Below, piece after piece: positions 1-14,425 of a stretch of 64,000 nt of DNA (position 1 is the first letter of the stretch; every line of letters starts with the position of its first letter). Made by a program: the position numbers and the translations under genes. Source of the stretch: Nocardioides panacisoli. GTDB taxonomy: Bacteria; Actinomycetota; Actinomycetes; Propionibacteriales; Nocardioidaceae. The DNA is taken from contig NZ_CP080409.1 in the NCBI RefSeq assembly GCF_019448235.1, positions 1,178,001 to 1,242,000 of the forward strand, written 5' to 3'. Under the pieces are notes generated by a model. It did not search any database, was not told the DNA's origin, and saw only the letters and a list, made by a program, of their open reading frames with translations.

Positions 1-47
1 CTCGGCGTCGACCCGGGTCAGTGCGTGCCGGAAGAGCCGCTCGTAGA

Positions 48-51
<4 letters not shown>
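1..51 (-). CDS. pyrD: Dihydroorotate dehydrogenase, N-terminal fragment
   Basis: Only the first 17 codons are in the window; the gene runs off the left edge. The start is a GTG whose last two bases form the first two bases of the carB stop (GTGA overlap). The peptide begins [17 protein letters not shown], which fits the amphipathic N-terminal helix of membrane-associated class 2 (quinone-dependent) dihydroorotate dehydrogenases. Its position directly after carB is the usual actinobacterial pyr order, so the call rests mainly on context plus this short match. Class 2 enzymes oxidise dihydroorotate to orotate with quinone as acceptor. Confidence 0.75.
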
Positions 52-3337
<3,286 letters not shown>

Positions 3338-3338
<1 letters not shown>

Positions 3339-4465
3339 CAGGCGGTGCCTTCCATCAATGAGAGAAACCGGTCGAACAGGTACGCCGCGTCGTGCGGCCC
3401 GGCCGCGGCCTCCGGGTGGTACTGGACCGAGAACGCCCTCAGCCGGTCGTCCTCGCGGAGCTCGAGGCCCTCGACCACGTCGTCGTTGAGGCAGACGTGG
3501 CTGGCCGAGGCGACGCCGTACGGCGTGGTCACGGGCTGGTCGAGACCGGTGCCGTCGGGCCAGGCCACCGCGAACCCGTGGTTGTGGGCGGTGACCTCGA
3601 CCTTGCCGGTGGTGCGGTCCATGACCGGCTGGTTGATGCCCCGGTGCCCGTAGGTGAGCTTGTAGGTGTCCAGCCCCAGCGCGCGCCCGAAGAGCTGGTT
3701 GCCGAAGCAGATCCCGAAGTACGGCAGTCCGTGGGCCAGCGCTCGCTGGAGCAGCTCGATCTGGCCGGTGGTGGCGGCCGGGTCCCCGGGGCCGTTGGAG
3801 AAGAAGAGCCCGTCGGGCTGCACGGCGAGCACGTCCTCGAGCGTCGCCGTCGCCGGCAGCACGTGCACCTCGATGCCGCGCTCGCTCATCATCCGGGGGG
3901 TGTTGGCCTTGATGCCCAGGTCCAGCGCCGCGACCCGGAAGCGGGCCTCCCCGGCCGCGGGTACGACGTACGCCTCCGCGGTGCTGACGGCCTCGGAGAG
4001 GTTGGCCCCGGCCATGGCAGCGGACTCGCGCACCCGGGTGAGCAGCTTGTCGGCGTCGGTCTCGGTGGTGGAGATGCCGACCCGCATGGCGCCGCGCTCC
4101 CGCAGGTGCCGCGTGAGCGCCCGGGTGTCGATGCCCGAGATCCCGACGACGCCCTGCGCACGCAGCTCGTCGTCCAGGCTGCGCGCCGAGCGCCAGTTGC
4201 TGGGGATGCGCGCGGGGTCCCGGACGACGTAGCCCGAGACCCAGATCCGGCCCGACTCGGGGTCCTCGTCGTTGATGCCGGTGTTGCCGACGTGCGGCGC
4301 GGTCATCACCACGACCTGACGGTGGTAGGACGGGTCGGTCAGGGTCTCCTGGTAGCCGGTCATCCCGGTGTTGAAGACGGCTTCGCCGAAGGTCTCGCCC
4401 TCGGCGCCGTAGGCCTCGCCGTGGAAGGCGCGGCCGTCCTCGAGGACCAACAGGGCTGGTGTCAC
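3338..4465 (-). CDS. carA: Carbamoyl phosphate synthase small (glutaminase) subunit
   Basis: A 375-residue protein, the normal CarA length, that hydrolyses glutamine and channels ammonia to CarB. The N-terminal CPSase domain begins [22 protein letters not shown]. The C-terminal class I glutamine amidotransferase domain carries the nucleophile motif FGICFGNQL (Cys kept; the common GICLGHQ is changed to GICFGNQ) and the HPE of YHPEAAAG. The GTG start was chosen because it overlaps the pyrC stop as GTGA; the open frame upstream is the antisense-like shadow of pyrC. The membrane-protein gene that lies between pyrC and carA in Streptomyces is absent. Confidence 0.97.
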
Positions 4466-5762
4466 TGGAGTTCTCCGTTCAGCACGGTGGGGTTGCCACG
4501 CAGGAAGGTCGCCACGACGCGGCCGGGCAGGTCCATGCCGCGGTAGGGCGTGTTGCGCGACAGGGACGCGGACGCGGTGGGGTCGACCGGCCCGGAGGCG
4601 GCGGGGTCGTGGAGGACCAGGTTCGCCGGCGCGCCGGGGCGCAGGCCCTGGCCCTGGTCGGCGATGCGACCGATGCGTGCGGGAGCGGTCGACATGCGCT
4701 CGGCGACGCCGGCCCAGTCGAGCAGCCCGGTGTCGACCATGGTGTGCTGCACGATCGACAGGGCGGTCTCGAGGCCGAGCATGCCGAAGGCCGCCGCGGC
4801 CCACTCGCAGTCCTTGTCCTCGTGCGGGTGGGGTGCGTGGTCGGTGGCGACCACGTCGATCGTGCCGTCGGCCAGGCCCTCCCGGAGTGCCTCCACGTCC
4901 CGGCGCGACCGCAGCGGCGGGTTGACCTTGTAGATGGGGTCGTAGGTCGCGGCGAGCTCGTCGGTCAGCAGCAGGTGGTGGGGGCAGGCCTCGGCGGTGA
5001 CGTTCCATCCCTTGCGCTTGGCGTCGCGCACGATCTCCACCGAGCCGGCCGTGGACACGTGGCACACGTGCAGGCGCGAGTCGACGTGGGCGGTCAGCAG
5101 GCAGTCGCGGGCGATGATCGCCTCCTCGGCCACGGCCGGCCAGCCGGCGAGGCCGAGGCGACCGGAGAGCTCGCCCTCGTTCATCTGCGCGCCCTCGGTG
5201 AGCCGCGGGTCCTGGGCGTGCTGGGCCACGACGCCGTCGAAGGCCTTGACGTACTCCAGGGCGCGACGCATCAGCTTGGAGTCACTGACGCAGCGTCCGT
5301 CGTCGGAGAAGACCCGTACGCCGGCCGCGGAGTCGGCCATGGCTCCCAGCTCGGCGAGCTGCTCGCCGGCCAGGCCGACGGTGACGGCGCCGACGGGACG
5401 GACGTCGCAGTGGCCCGACTCCCGGCCCAGCCGCCACACCTGCTCGACGACGCCGGCGGTGTCCGCGACGGGGTCGGTGTTGGCCATCGCGTGCACGGCG
5501 GTGAAGCCGCCGCGGGCCGCCGCGCGGGTGCCGGTGAGCACGGTCTCGGCGTCCTCGCGCCCGGGCTCGCGCAGGTGGGTGTGCAGGTCCACCAGGCCGG
5601 GCAGTGCGACCAGCCCGGTGGCGTCGATGGTCTCGACACCGGAGCCATCGGCCGACGACGCGTCGAGGCCCTTTCCGACGTCAACGATCACACCGTCCTG
5701 GACGAGGATGTCGGCCGGATCGCCACCCAGGACCCGGGCGTGCTGGATCAGGTACGTCGTAC

Positions 5763-5766
<4 letters not shown>
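4462..5766 (-). CDS. pyrC: Dihydroorotase
   Basis: A 434-residue amidohydrolase that cyclises carbamoyl aspartate to dihydroorotate. The metal-binding signature [12 protein letters not shown] is present near residue 60, and a second metal-site motif ATDHAPH near residue 310. Length and motifs match the class I (type II) bacterial dihydroorotases rather than the short E. coli type. The GTG start overlaps the pyrB stop (GTGA). Downstream carA starts inside the pyrC stop, so pyrB-pyrC-carA form one coupled transcript. Confidence 0.97.
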
Positions 5767-7351
<1,585 letters not shown>

Positions 7352-7583
7352 CTAGCGTCCGTACCTCACCGGTGCCACCGCGGGGCGGGGCGCGTCGGGA
7401 GGTGGGCACGTGGGTGGGGCCGCCCCCCACGAGTGTTCGGCCCCACCGACGACAACCCTAGTGACCCCGGCTTCACACCGGTCGCCGCGCTGTGAAACTC
7501 CGCCGACACACGGCGTACCCGCACCCGGAACGGGGATTCACGGACGGTACTGTCTCGTCCACGCGGTACTCGGGGGGCACAGC

Positions 7584-8477
7584 ATGGGCGGAGCGGCACG
7601 ATCGTCGGGCGGGACGGACCTCGCCGACGCGCTGGCACGGGCCGTCGAGCACCGTGGCGTCACCTTGGCGTGGCTGCGTGAGCGCCTGGTCGCCAGCGGC
7701 AACCCGGTGGCGCTCGCGACGCTGAGCTACTGGCGCTCCGGGCGCAGCCAGCCACGGGGCGCGGCGTCGGTGGCAGCCGTCGAGGAGATCGAACGACTGC
7801 TCGACCTCTCGGCCGGCGAGTTGGTGGGGCTGATCGAGCCACGCCACCAATTGCCCCGTCTGGCCTCGCCCACACATCCACCGGCATCGTCTACCCTGCC
7901 GTGGGCGCTCGGCTCCGAGGTCCTCGGGAGGCTCGGGTCGACACCACAGGAACAGTTCCACGAGATCTCCACCCACCTGGTGGCCGAGGTCGACGCGGAC
8001 GGGCGCGTCACCACCCAGCGCTATCGAATCCTCTTCCGAGCCGGCGACGACGTCATCACCGAGATGCCCGTCGTCGAGGTCGCCGCCGCGGCCAGCAGCG
8101 TTGCCCCGACCTTCACGGCCCAGTCCGGCTGCCGGAAGGGGCGCAGTCACGCCCACGAATCCGGGCGCGCCTTCGGCGCGGTGTTCGAGCTCGACCATCC
8201 GGTCCCCCCACGCCAGACCGCCGTGATCGAGTTCGGCGTCGACTTTCCCCCCGGGTTCCGCCGCGCGCAGGCCTGTTCGCATGCGACCACTCGGCCGATC
8301 AACGAGATCTTGGTGTGGGTTCGTTTCGACGCGGTCGAGCCGCCGGGATGGATCGAGCGGTTCTCCATCGTCGACGAGACCGAACTGGTCGAACCGGTGG
8401 TACCGCAGGCCACCTCGGTCCACGGCTCGTGGCACCGCGACGGTCCCGGCGAGTTCGGGATTCGCTGGGGCTGGTGA
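7584..8477 (+). CDS. Helix-turn-helix protein of unknown role, divergent from pyrR
   Basis: A 297-residue protein. Residues about 12-80 look like an XRE-type helix-turn-helix (DLADALARAVEHRGVTLAWL, then LSYWRSGRSQPRG). The remaining ~200 residues form a conserved-looking beta-rich domain I do not recognise, with two Cys (QSGCRKGR and QACSHAT) and no membrane segment. The ATG follows a GGGGGG run that can act as the ribosome site. It lies between pyrR and nusB, where Streptomyces carries bldD, but it is larger, in the opposite orientation and does not resemble BldD. Probably a DNA-binding regulator with a sensing or partner domain. Confidence 0.8.
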   Translation: MGGAARSSGGTDLADALARAVEHRGVTLAWLRERLVASGNPVALATLSYWRSGRSQPRGAASVAAVEEIERLLDLSAGELVGLIEPRHQLPRLASPTHPPASSTLPWALGSEVLGRLGSTPQEQFHEISTHLVAEVDADGRVTTQRYRILFRAGDDVITEMPVVEVAAAASSVAPTFTAQSGCRKGRSHAHESGRAFGAVFELDHPVPPRQTAVIEFGVDFPPGFRRAQACSHATTRPINEILVWVRFDAVEPPGWIERFSIVDETELVEPVVPQATSVHGSWHRDGPGEFGIRWGW

Positions 8478-8490
8478 GCCGAGCTGCTCG

Positions 8491-8916
8491 TCAGGAGGTC
8501 AGGGCAGGCTTCTCGCGCTCGATGGCACCCAGGACGCCGTTGACGAACTGCGGCGACTCGTCGGTGGAGAGGTCCTTGACCAGCGCCATGGCCTCGGTGA
8601 TCGCCACGTGGTCGGGCACGTCCTCGACGTAGAGCAGCTCGAACACGCCCAGCCGCAGCACGTTGCGGTCCACGGTCGCCATCCGTGCCAGCGACCACCC
8701 CTGGGCGAACTGGCGCAGCACGTCGTCGATGCGCTCGAGGTGCTCCGAGACCCCCCGGACCAGTTCGGCGGTGTAGGGGTTGTGGGGCGCCGCGTCGTCG
8801 TCGGTGACCCGCGCCAGCGCCTCCTCCCCCGTCTCGCCGCGCAGGTCGGCGGCGTAGAGGAGGTCCAGCGCCCGCTTGCGGGCCTTCGACCGTGCACCCA
8901 TGGTCCGCTGGGTCAC
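8491..8916 (-). CDS. nusB: Transcription antitermination factor NusB
   Basis: A 141-residue all-helical NusB, the partner of NusE (S10) that binds boxA of rRNA transcripts. The family N-terminus [20 protein letters not shown] is clear, as is the C-terminal [16 protein letters not shown]. The GTG at 8916 overlaps the efp stop (GTGA); an internal ATG (8901) is an alternative start. Convergent with the HTH gene, 13 bases apart. Confidence 0.96.
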   Translation of the reverse strand: MTQRTMGARSKARKRALDLLYAADLRGETGEEALARVTDDDAAPHNPYTAELVRGVSEHLERIDDVLRQFAQGWSLARMATVDRNVLRLGVFELLYVEDVPDHVAITEAMALVKDLSTDESPQFVNGVLGAIEREKPALTS

Positions 8917-9476
8917 GCCTTCACGCGTCCGAGGTAGCTGGAGTCGCGGGTGTCGACCTTGACCCGCTCGCCCTGCTCGATGAAGAGCGGCACCTGGATC
9001 TCGTGCCCGGTCTCCAGGGTCGCGGGCTTGGTGCGCCCGGTCGCGCTGTCCCCGGCGACGCCCGGCTCGGAGTAGGTGATCTCGAGCTCGACCGACGGCG
9101 GCATCTCGACGAAGAGGACGCGTCCCTCGTGCATCGCGAGCGTCACCTCGGCGGTCTCGAGGAGGAAGTTCTTGGCGTTGCCGACCAGCTCGGGCGGGAC
9201 GTCGATCTGGTCGTAGGTGCTGTTGTCCATGAAGACGAAGCTGGTGCCGTCGTTGTAGAGGTACTGGTACGGACGGCGGTCCACGGTCTCGGTCTGGATC
9301 TTCGCACCGGCGTTGAACGTTTTGTCGACGATCTTGCCGGACTCGACGTTCTTGACCTTGGTGCGAACGAACGCCGGGCCCTTGCCGGGCTTGACGTGCT
9401 GGAACTCGACCACGGACCAGAGCTGGCCCTCCAGGTTCAGCACCATGCCGTTCTTGAGGTCGTTCGAGGTTGCCAT
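8913..9476 (-). CDS. efp: Translation elongation factor P
   Basis: A 187-residue EF-P that relieves ribosome stalling at proline stretches. The three beta-barrel domains are intact. The tip of the loop reads KPGKG with Lys32 at the position that is modified in E. coli; actinobacterial EF-P often keeps an unmodified Lys there. The C-terminal motif [21 protein letters not shown] is present. The ATG gives the canonical start [10 protein letters not shown]; the upstream open frame is a shadow. The 116 bases to aroQ probably hold the efp-nusB promoter. Confidence 0.98.
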   Translation of the reverse strand: MATSNDLKNGMVLNLEGQLWSVVEFQHVKPGKGPAFVRTKVKNVESGKIVDKTFNAGAKIQTETVDRRPYQYLYNDGTSFVFMDNSTYDQIDVPPELVGNAKNFLLETAEVTLAMHEGRVLFVEMPPSVELEITYSEPGVAGDSATGRTKPATLETGHEIQVPLFIEQGERVKVDTRDSSYLGRVKA

Positions 9477-9592
9477 CGCGTGCGCGTTCGCCTTCTTCGT
9501 CGGGAGTGTGCTCGGGAGTCGCGTCCCGAGTCGGGAGCGACGGGTCAGTCTATCGTCGGGCCGCCGGCCACGCCGAATCTCCTGCCGGGACC

Positions 9593-10024
9593 TCAGGCGT
9601 CGGCGAGGAACTCCAGCGCCAGCCGGTAGCCGTCGATGCCGGCGCCGGCGATGACCTCGGCGGCGTGCGGGGCGATGACCGAGGTGTGCCGGAACTCCTC
9701 GGGTCGCTGGGACGGGTCGGAGATGTGCACCTCGACCAGCGGCGCGGTCAGCTGGGCACAGGCGTCGTACAACGCCCAGGAGTAGTGCGACCAGGCGGCG
9801 GCGTTGAGCGCCACCGGGCACTGCTCGTCAGCGGCGTCGTTGAGCCAGTCCAGCAACTCACCCTCGTGGTTGGTCTGGCGCACCTCGACGTCGAGCCCGA
9901 GGGCACGCCCCCACCCGACACAGCGCGAGGCCAGCTCGTCGTGGGTGGTGTGGCCGTAGATCTCGGGTTGACGTCGGCCCAGGCGCCCCAGGTTCGGGCC
10001 GTTCAGCACCAGCACGCGGCTCAT
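9593..10024 (-). CDS. aroQ: Type II 3-dehydroquinate dehydratase
   Basis: A 143-residue type II DHQase that dehydrates 3-dehydroquinate in the shikimate pathway. The family core [10 protein letters not shown] with the catalytic loop RRQPEIYG (Tyr23) is present, as are VEVHIS with its His and the C-terminal GIDGYRLAL. Two divergences from the M. tuberculosis and Streptomyces enzymes are visible: the usual SHTSVALRDA helix reads [10 protein letters not shown], and the AREEFR segment reads QRPEEFR with one extra residue. The ATG overlaps the aroB stop (ATGA). Confidence 0.93.
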   Translation of the reverse strand: MSRVLVLNGPNLGRLGRRQPEIYGHTTHDELASRCVGWGRALGLDVEVRQTNHEGELLDWLNDAADEQCPVALNAAAWSHYSWALYDACAQLTAPLVEVHISDPSQRPEEFRHTSVIAPHAAEVIAGAGIDGYRLALEFLADA

Positions 10025-11139
10025 CCGTGGTCTCCTCCGGCAGACGGTGCGAGGGCGGCGTACGCCGCTCGCAGGTCGGTCTCGTCGGGCCCCTCCAGCA
10101 CCCGTGGACGGCCCGGCTCCGAGAGTACGACGAAGCGCAACACGTTGCCGCGGGCCTTCTTGTCGACCCGCATCGTCGCGAGCAGCGCATCGAAGTCCGC
10201 GCCGGTGTGGGTCACCGGCAGCCCGATCGCCGCGAGCACCCGCGCGTGGCGATCGGCAGCGTCGTCGGCGAGGAGTCCGCTGCGCCGTGCCAGCTCGGCG
10301 ACGTAGCAACAGCCGATCGCGACGGCCTCGCCGTGCCGGATGCGGTAGTCCTCGGCGCGTTCGATCGCGTGCGCGAGGGTGTGGCCGTAGTTCAGGGCCT
10401 CGCGCCCGGGATGGCCCTCGCCGGCACTGGTGCCCGCGGTCTCCCGCAGGTCCTCGACCACCACGTCGATCTTGACCTGGATCGCGCGCCGCACCAGCTC
10501 GGGGAGCACCGATCCGCCGGGGTCGGTCGACGCCGCCGGATCCGCCTCGACCAGGTCGAGGATCCCGGTGTCGGCGATGAAGCCGCACTTGACGACCTCG
10601 CCCATGCCGGCGACGAGCTCCTCGCGCGGGAGCGTGGCGAGGGTGTCGAGGTCGACCAGGACCCCCGACGGCTCGTGGAACGACCCCACGAGGTTCTTGC
10701 CCGCACCGGTGTTGATGCCGGTCTTGCCCCCCACGGCGGCGTCCACCATCGCCAGCAGCGTGGTGGGGACGTGCACGACGCGGACACCGCGCAGCCATGT
10801 CGCGGCGATGAAGCCCCCCACGTCGGTGGTGGCGCCACCGCCGAAGGTGACGACGACGTCGGAGCGGGTGAAGCCGGCCTCGCCCAGCGCCTCCCAGCAC
10901 TGGTGCACCGCGTCGGCGGTCTTGGCCTGCTCGCCGTCGGGCAGGCCGAGCGCGAGGACGTCGTAGTGCGGTCGGATCGCCGCGAGGACCGGTTCGGCGA
11001 GCTGCTGCAGGTCGGCGGCGTGGAGGAAGGCGACGCGCCGGGCGTCACCGATGAGTGCGGGGAGGCGGTCGGCGAGGCCGCGGCCGATCACCACGTCGTA
11101 GGGGGCGGCGCCCCGCACGGGCAGCACGGTGTCGGTCAT
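10021..11139 (-). CDS. aroB: 3-dehydroquinate synthase
   Basis: A 372-residue NAD- and metal-dependent synthase converting DAHP to 3-dehydroquinate. The nucleotide-binding motif GGGATTDVGGF is near residue 93 and the metal-ligand region ALNYGHTLAHAIE near residue 240. Start and stop overlap aroK and aroQ by four bases, so aroC-aroK-aroB-aroQ are translated as a coupled set. Confidence 0.97.
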   Translation of the reverse strand: MTDTVLPVRGAAPYDVVIGRGLADRLPALIGDARRVAFLHAADLQQLAEPVLAAIRPHYDVLALGLPDGEQAKTADAVHQCWEALGEAGFTRSDVVVTFGGGATTDVGGFIAATWLRGVRVVHVPTTLLAMVDAAVGGKTGINTGAGKNLVGSFHEPSGVLVDLDTLATLPREELVAGMGEVVKCGFIADTGILDLVEADPAASTDPGGSVLPELVRRAIQVKIDVVVEDLRETAGTSAGEGHPGREALNYGHTLAHAIERAEDYRIRHGEAVAIGCCYVAELARRSGLLADDAADRHARVLAAIGLPVTHTGADFDALLATMRVDKKARGNVLRFVVLSEPGRPRVLEGPDETDLRAAYAALAPSAGGDHG

Positions 11140-11645
11140 CCCAGGCGCTCCTCGATCTCGGCCGCCACGTCCTCGGGGATGCGGCCACCGGTGTCCACGG
11201 TGTGGGTGGCGACCTCGCGGTAGAGCGGTCCCCGCTCGTCCAGCAACTGCTTGATGCGAGCGCGTACGCCGCCCAACGCCTGGTTGAGCACGGGGCGGCT
11301 CTCCCCCAGCCCGACCCGCTGCACGGCGTCGGAGAGACCGACGTCGAGGTGCACGACCGTGTGGCCCTGGAGCAGGCCGCGGGTGTCCGCGGACAGCACC
11401 GCGCCGCCGCCGAGCGCGAGGACACCGCGGTGCTCGGCGAGGGCTGCGGCGACCGCCTCCTCCTCCAGACGTCGGAACTCCGCCTCACCGGAGTCGACGA
11501 AGAGCTCCTGGACGGTCATGCCGACCGCCTGCTCGATGTCGGTGTCGGTGTCGCGGACCTCCAGACCCCAGTGGGCGGCGAGCAACGCCGCCACGGTGGT
11601 CTTGCCGGCGCCCATCGGGCCGACCAGGACGACGCGCGGGCTCAT
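11136..11645 (-). CDS. aroK: Shikimate kinase
   Basis: A 169-residue P-loop kinase phosphorylating shikimate at the 3-OH. Walker A is GPMGAGKTT at residues 9-17; the shikimate-binding DTD follows near residue 33; GGGAV and ESRPVLN (lid Arg region) are present. The ATG start overlaps the aroC stop (ATGA). The longer open frame upstream is a shadow of aroC. Confidence 0.97.
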   Translation of the reverse strand: MSPRVVLVGPMGAGKTTVAALLAAHWGLEVRDTDTDIEQAVGMTVQELFVDSGEAEFRRLEEEAVAAALAEHRGVLALGGGAVLSADTRGLLQGHTVVHLDVGLSDAVQRVGLGESRPVLNQALGGVRARIKQLLDERGPLYREVATHTVDTGGRIPEDVAAEIEERLG

Positions 11646-12820
11646 CGGTACCGCAGCGTGTCGAGGTAGGAGCCGACGTTGCGGCGTACCTCCGGCAGCG
11701 AGTCGCCACCGAACTTCTCGGTCACCGCATCGGCGAGGACGAGCGCGACCATCGCCTCGGCGACGATGCCCGCGGCGGGCACGGCGCACACGTCGGAGCG
11801 CTGGTGGTGGGCGCGCGTCTCCTCACCGGTGGCGACGTCGACGGTGCGCAGGGCCTTGGGCACCGTCGCGATGGGCTTCATCGCCGCCCGTACGCGCAGG
11901 ACCTCACCGGTGGACATGCCGCCCTCGGTGCCACCGGAGCGGCCGGTCGCACGACGCAGCCCGCCGGTGGTCTGCTCGATCTCGTCGTGGGCAGCGCTGC
12001 CGGGCGTTGCGGCCGTCTCGAAGCCGTCGCCCACCTCGACACCCTTGATGGCCTGGATGCCCATCAGCGCGCCGGCGAGCCGGGAGTCGAGCCGGCGGTC
12101 CCAGTGGACGTGGGAGCCGAGACCGGGCGGCAGGCCGTGCACGACCACCTCGACGACGCCACCGAGCGTGTCACCGTCCTTGTGCGCCTGGTCGATCCGC
12201 TCGACCATGCGCCGCGAGGAGTCCGCGTCGAGGCAGCGGACCGGATCCTCGTCGAGCCGTGCCACGTCCTCGGGCAGCGGGACGTCGCGGCTGGTGGTGC
12301 GCTCCCCGCCCAGCTCGATGACGTGGGACACGACGTGCGCGTCGAGCGCCTGGCCGAGGAAGTTGGTCGCCACGCGACCGAGTGCGACCCGCGCCGCCGT
12401 CTCGCGGGCCGACGCCCGCTCCAGGATCGGCCGCGCGTCGTCGAAGCCGTACTTCTGCATGCCGACGAGGTCGGCGTGGCCGGGACGGGGCCGCGTGAGG
12501 GGCGCGTTGCGGGCCATGCCCTCGAGCTCGGCCGGGTCGACGGGGTCGGCCGCCATCACCTTCTCCCACTTGGGCCACTCGGTGTTGCCGACCTCGATCG
12601 CGACCGGACCGCCCTGGGTCAGGCCGTGGCGGACGCCGCCGATGAAGCGCACCTCGTCGGCCTCGAACTTCATCCGGGCGCCGCGGCCGTACCCCAGCCG
12701 TCGGCGGGCGAGCGAGTCGGCGATGTCCTCGGTCGTCACCGCGACCTGGGCGGGCAGGCCCTCGAGGGTCGCCACCAGGGAGGGACCGTGCGACTCCCCT
12801 GCGGTCAGCCAGCGCAACAT
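11642..12820 (-). CDS. aroC: Chorismate synthase
   Basis: A 392-residue FMN-dependent chorismate synthase. The N-terminal signature [11 protein letters not shown] and the motif [14 protein letters not shown] are both present, as is the C-terminal [25 protein letters not shown]. First gene of the tight aroC-K-B-Q run. The 76 bases to the prepilin peptidase gene upstream show no obvious structure. Confidence 0.98.
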   Translation of the reverse strand: MLRWLTAGESHGPSLVATLEGLPAQVAVTTEDIADSLARRRLGYGRGARMKFEADEVRFIGGVRHGLTQGGPVAIEVGNTEWPKWEKVMAADPVDPAELEGMARNAPLTRPRPGHADLVGMQKYGFDDARPILERASARETAARVALGRVATNFLGQALDAHVVSHVIELGGERTTSRDVPLPEDVARLDEDPVRCLDADSSRRMVERIDQAHKDGDTLGGVVEVVVHGLPPGLGSHVHWDRRLDSRLAGALMGIQAIKGVEVGDGFETAATPGSAAHDEIEQTTGGLRRATGRSGGTEGGMSTGEVLRVRAAMKPIATVPKALRTVDVATGEETRAHHQRSDVCAVPAAGIVAEAMVALVLADAVTEKFGGDSLPEVRRNVGSYLDTLRYR

Positions 12821-12896
12821 GGCGCCAGTCTTTCATCACGACCACCCGACCCACGACGAGGCATCCGCCCCCGAGACGGCACGCTCACCGGCGCCG

Positions 12897-13610
12897 TCAG
12901 TAGCCCAGGGCGGTCGCCACCGGGGACCCGACCAGCAGGCCGACCCAGGCACCGGCGACGAGGAAGGGCCCGAACGGATGGGAGCGCCGCATCAAGCCGC
13001 GGTCGCGGCGTACCACCGCGAGGAGCAGGAACGGCAGCGCGAAGCCCAGGAAGGCGGCGTAGAGCCCGACCACGACCTCGGCCCAGCCGGCGTAGCCCAG
13101 CACCAGCCCCAGCAGGGCCGAGAGCCGCACGTCGCCGAACCCCATGCCGGCCTGCCGCACGCGCCAGAGCAGCCAGAAGAGGGTGCGCACGGCCAGGAGG
13201 GCAACGATCCCCCGCAGGAGTTCGGCGTGGTCCCCCGTCAACGGCCATCGCACCAGGCCGAAGGCCAGGGCGTACGCCGTCGCCGGCAGCACCACGACCC
13301 GTGGCAGCAGCCGGGTGTGCCAGTCGACCCAGGCCAGCAGCACGCCCACGGGAACCAACGGCCACAGGAGCAGCAGCCACCAGTCCCAGCCCAGCAGTGC
13401 CCCGAGCGAGGTGCCCACCGCGGCCGAGGAAACGACGGCCAACGGCAGGAGCTGCGGCCGCGCGCCCAGGTCGGCGTACGCCGGCTTCGGCGGCTCGCCC
13501 TCCACCGGCGGCTCGTGTGGGGGCTCGGGGAGCCGGCGTACGAGAGCGGGCACCAGTGCCCCGCCCGCACCGCAGGCGACCGCTCCGGCGAGCGCGACCG
13601 GCCACGTCAT
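12897..13610 (-). CDS. Type IV prepilin-like leader peptidase (A24 family)
   Basis: A 237-residue integral membrane protein with about seven hydrophobic segments. The two aspartates of A24 aspartyl prepilin peptidases are visible, in LAWVDWHTRLLP (about residue 95) and GFGDVRL (about residue 160). The N-terminal zinc/methylase domain of PilD is missing, so it is the short actinobacterial form that cleaves type IV or Flp pilin leaders. No pilin genes are near; it is simply embedded in the aro cluster, as in other actinobacteria. The start overlaps the aroE stop (ATGA). Confidence 0.9.
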   Translation of the reverse strand: MTWPVALAGAVACGAGGALVPALVRRLPEPPHEPPVEGEPPKPAYADLGARPQLLPLAVVSSAAVGTSLGALLGWDWWLLLLWPLVPVGVLLAWVDWHTRLLPRVVVLPATAYALAFGLVRWPLTGDHAELLRGIVALLAVRTLFWLLWRVRQAGMGFGDVRLSALLGLVLGYAGWAEVVVGLYAAFLGFALPFLLLAVVRRDRGLMRRSHPFGPFLVAGAWVGLLVGSPVATALGY

Positions 13611-14416
13611 GTCGACCGCGCCACCAGGGCGGCCTCCCCCGCGGCGCGCATCTCCGCGAGCGGCGCAGCGTGCCCGGTGAACGCGGTGAACTGCAGCGCT
13701 GCCTGGTGCACCAACAGGTCCAGGCCGGTGACCAGCACCTGGCCCCGCTGTGTCGCAGCGGCTGCGAGCGGCGTGGGCCAGGGGTCGTAGATCACCTCGA
13801 ACACGACCGCGGCCCCGGCGGTGCGCTCGACCGTCGCGGCGTCCTGGGCGCCGGCCGGGACGGTGGAGACGACGACCTCACCCGTCGTGGCCTCGGCCAG
13901 GCCCCGCACCGTCACCTCCGGAGCGGTCGGGTGGGCACCGATCGCGGCCACGGTGGGGGCGGCCCGCTCCGCGTTGCGGGCGTGCACCTGCAGGGTGGTC
14001 ACCCCGAGCTCTGCCAGCGCCAGTCCCGTCGACGCCGCGGTCGCGCCCGCCCCGAGGATGCTCGCACTGGTGACGGAGCTCTCGAAGCGCTCACGGATCG
14101 CCGACACCGCGCCGGGCAGGTCGGTGTTGTCGACGTGGACCGCACCGTCGACCAGCAGCAACGTGTTGGCCGCGCCGGCGAGCCGGGCGGCGTCGCTGAC
14201 CCGGTCGGCGAGGTCGAGCGCCTCGCGCTTCAACGGCATCGTCAGCGACAGCCCACACCAGGCCTCGTCCAGCGTCGCCACGAAGTCGGCCAGGCCGCCC
14301 TCGGCCACGCGATGGGCCTCATAGGTCCAGTCCAGGCCCACCGCGTCGTAGCCGGCCCGGTGCAGCACCGGGGACAGTGAGTGGGCGATCGGATCGCCCA
14401 GGACCGCGCACCTCAC
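13607..14416 (-). CDS. aroE: Shikimate dehydrogenase
   Basis: A 269-residue NADP-dependent reductase of 3-dehydroshikimate. N-terminal substrate-binding motif IAHSLSPVLH, catalytic Lys in SLTMPLKREAL and catalytic Asp in the NTDLPG segment are present; the Rossmann motif is ILGAGATAAS near residue 120. Begins with GTG. It completes the aro set in this window, lacking only DAHP synthase and EPSP synthase. Confidence 0.95.
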   Translation of the reverse strand: MRCAVLGDPIAHSLSPVLHRAGYDAVGLDWTYEAHRVAEGGLADFVATLDEAWCGLSLTMPLKREALDLADRVSDAARLAGAANTLLLVDGAVHVDNTDLPGAVSAIRERFESSVTSASILGAGATAASTGLALAELGVTTLQVHARNAERAAPTVAAIGAHPTAPEVTVRGLAEATTGEVVVSTVPAGAQDAATVERTAGAAVVFEVIYDPWPTPLAAAATQRGQVLVTGLDLLVHQAALQFTAFTGHAAPLAEMRAAGEAALVARST

Positions 14417-14425
14417 CGCGGCCGC

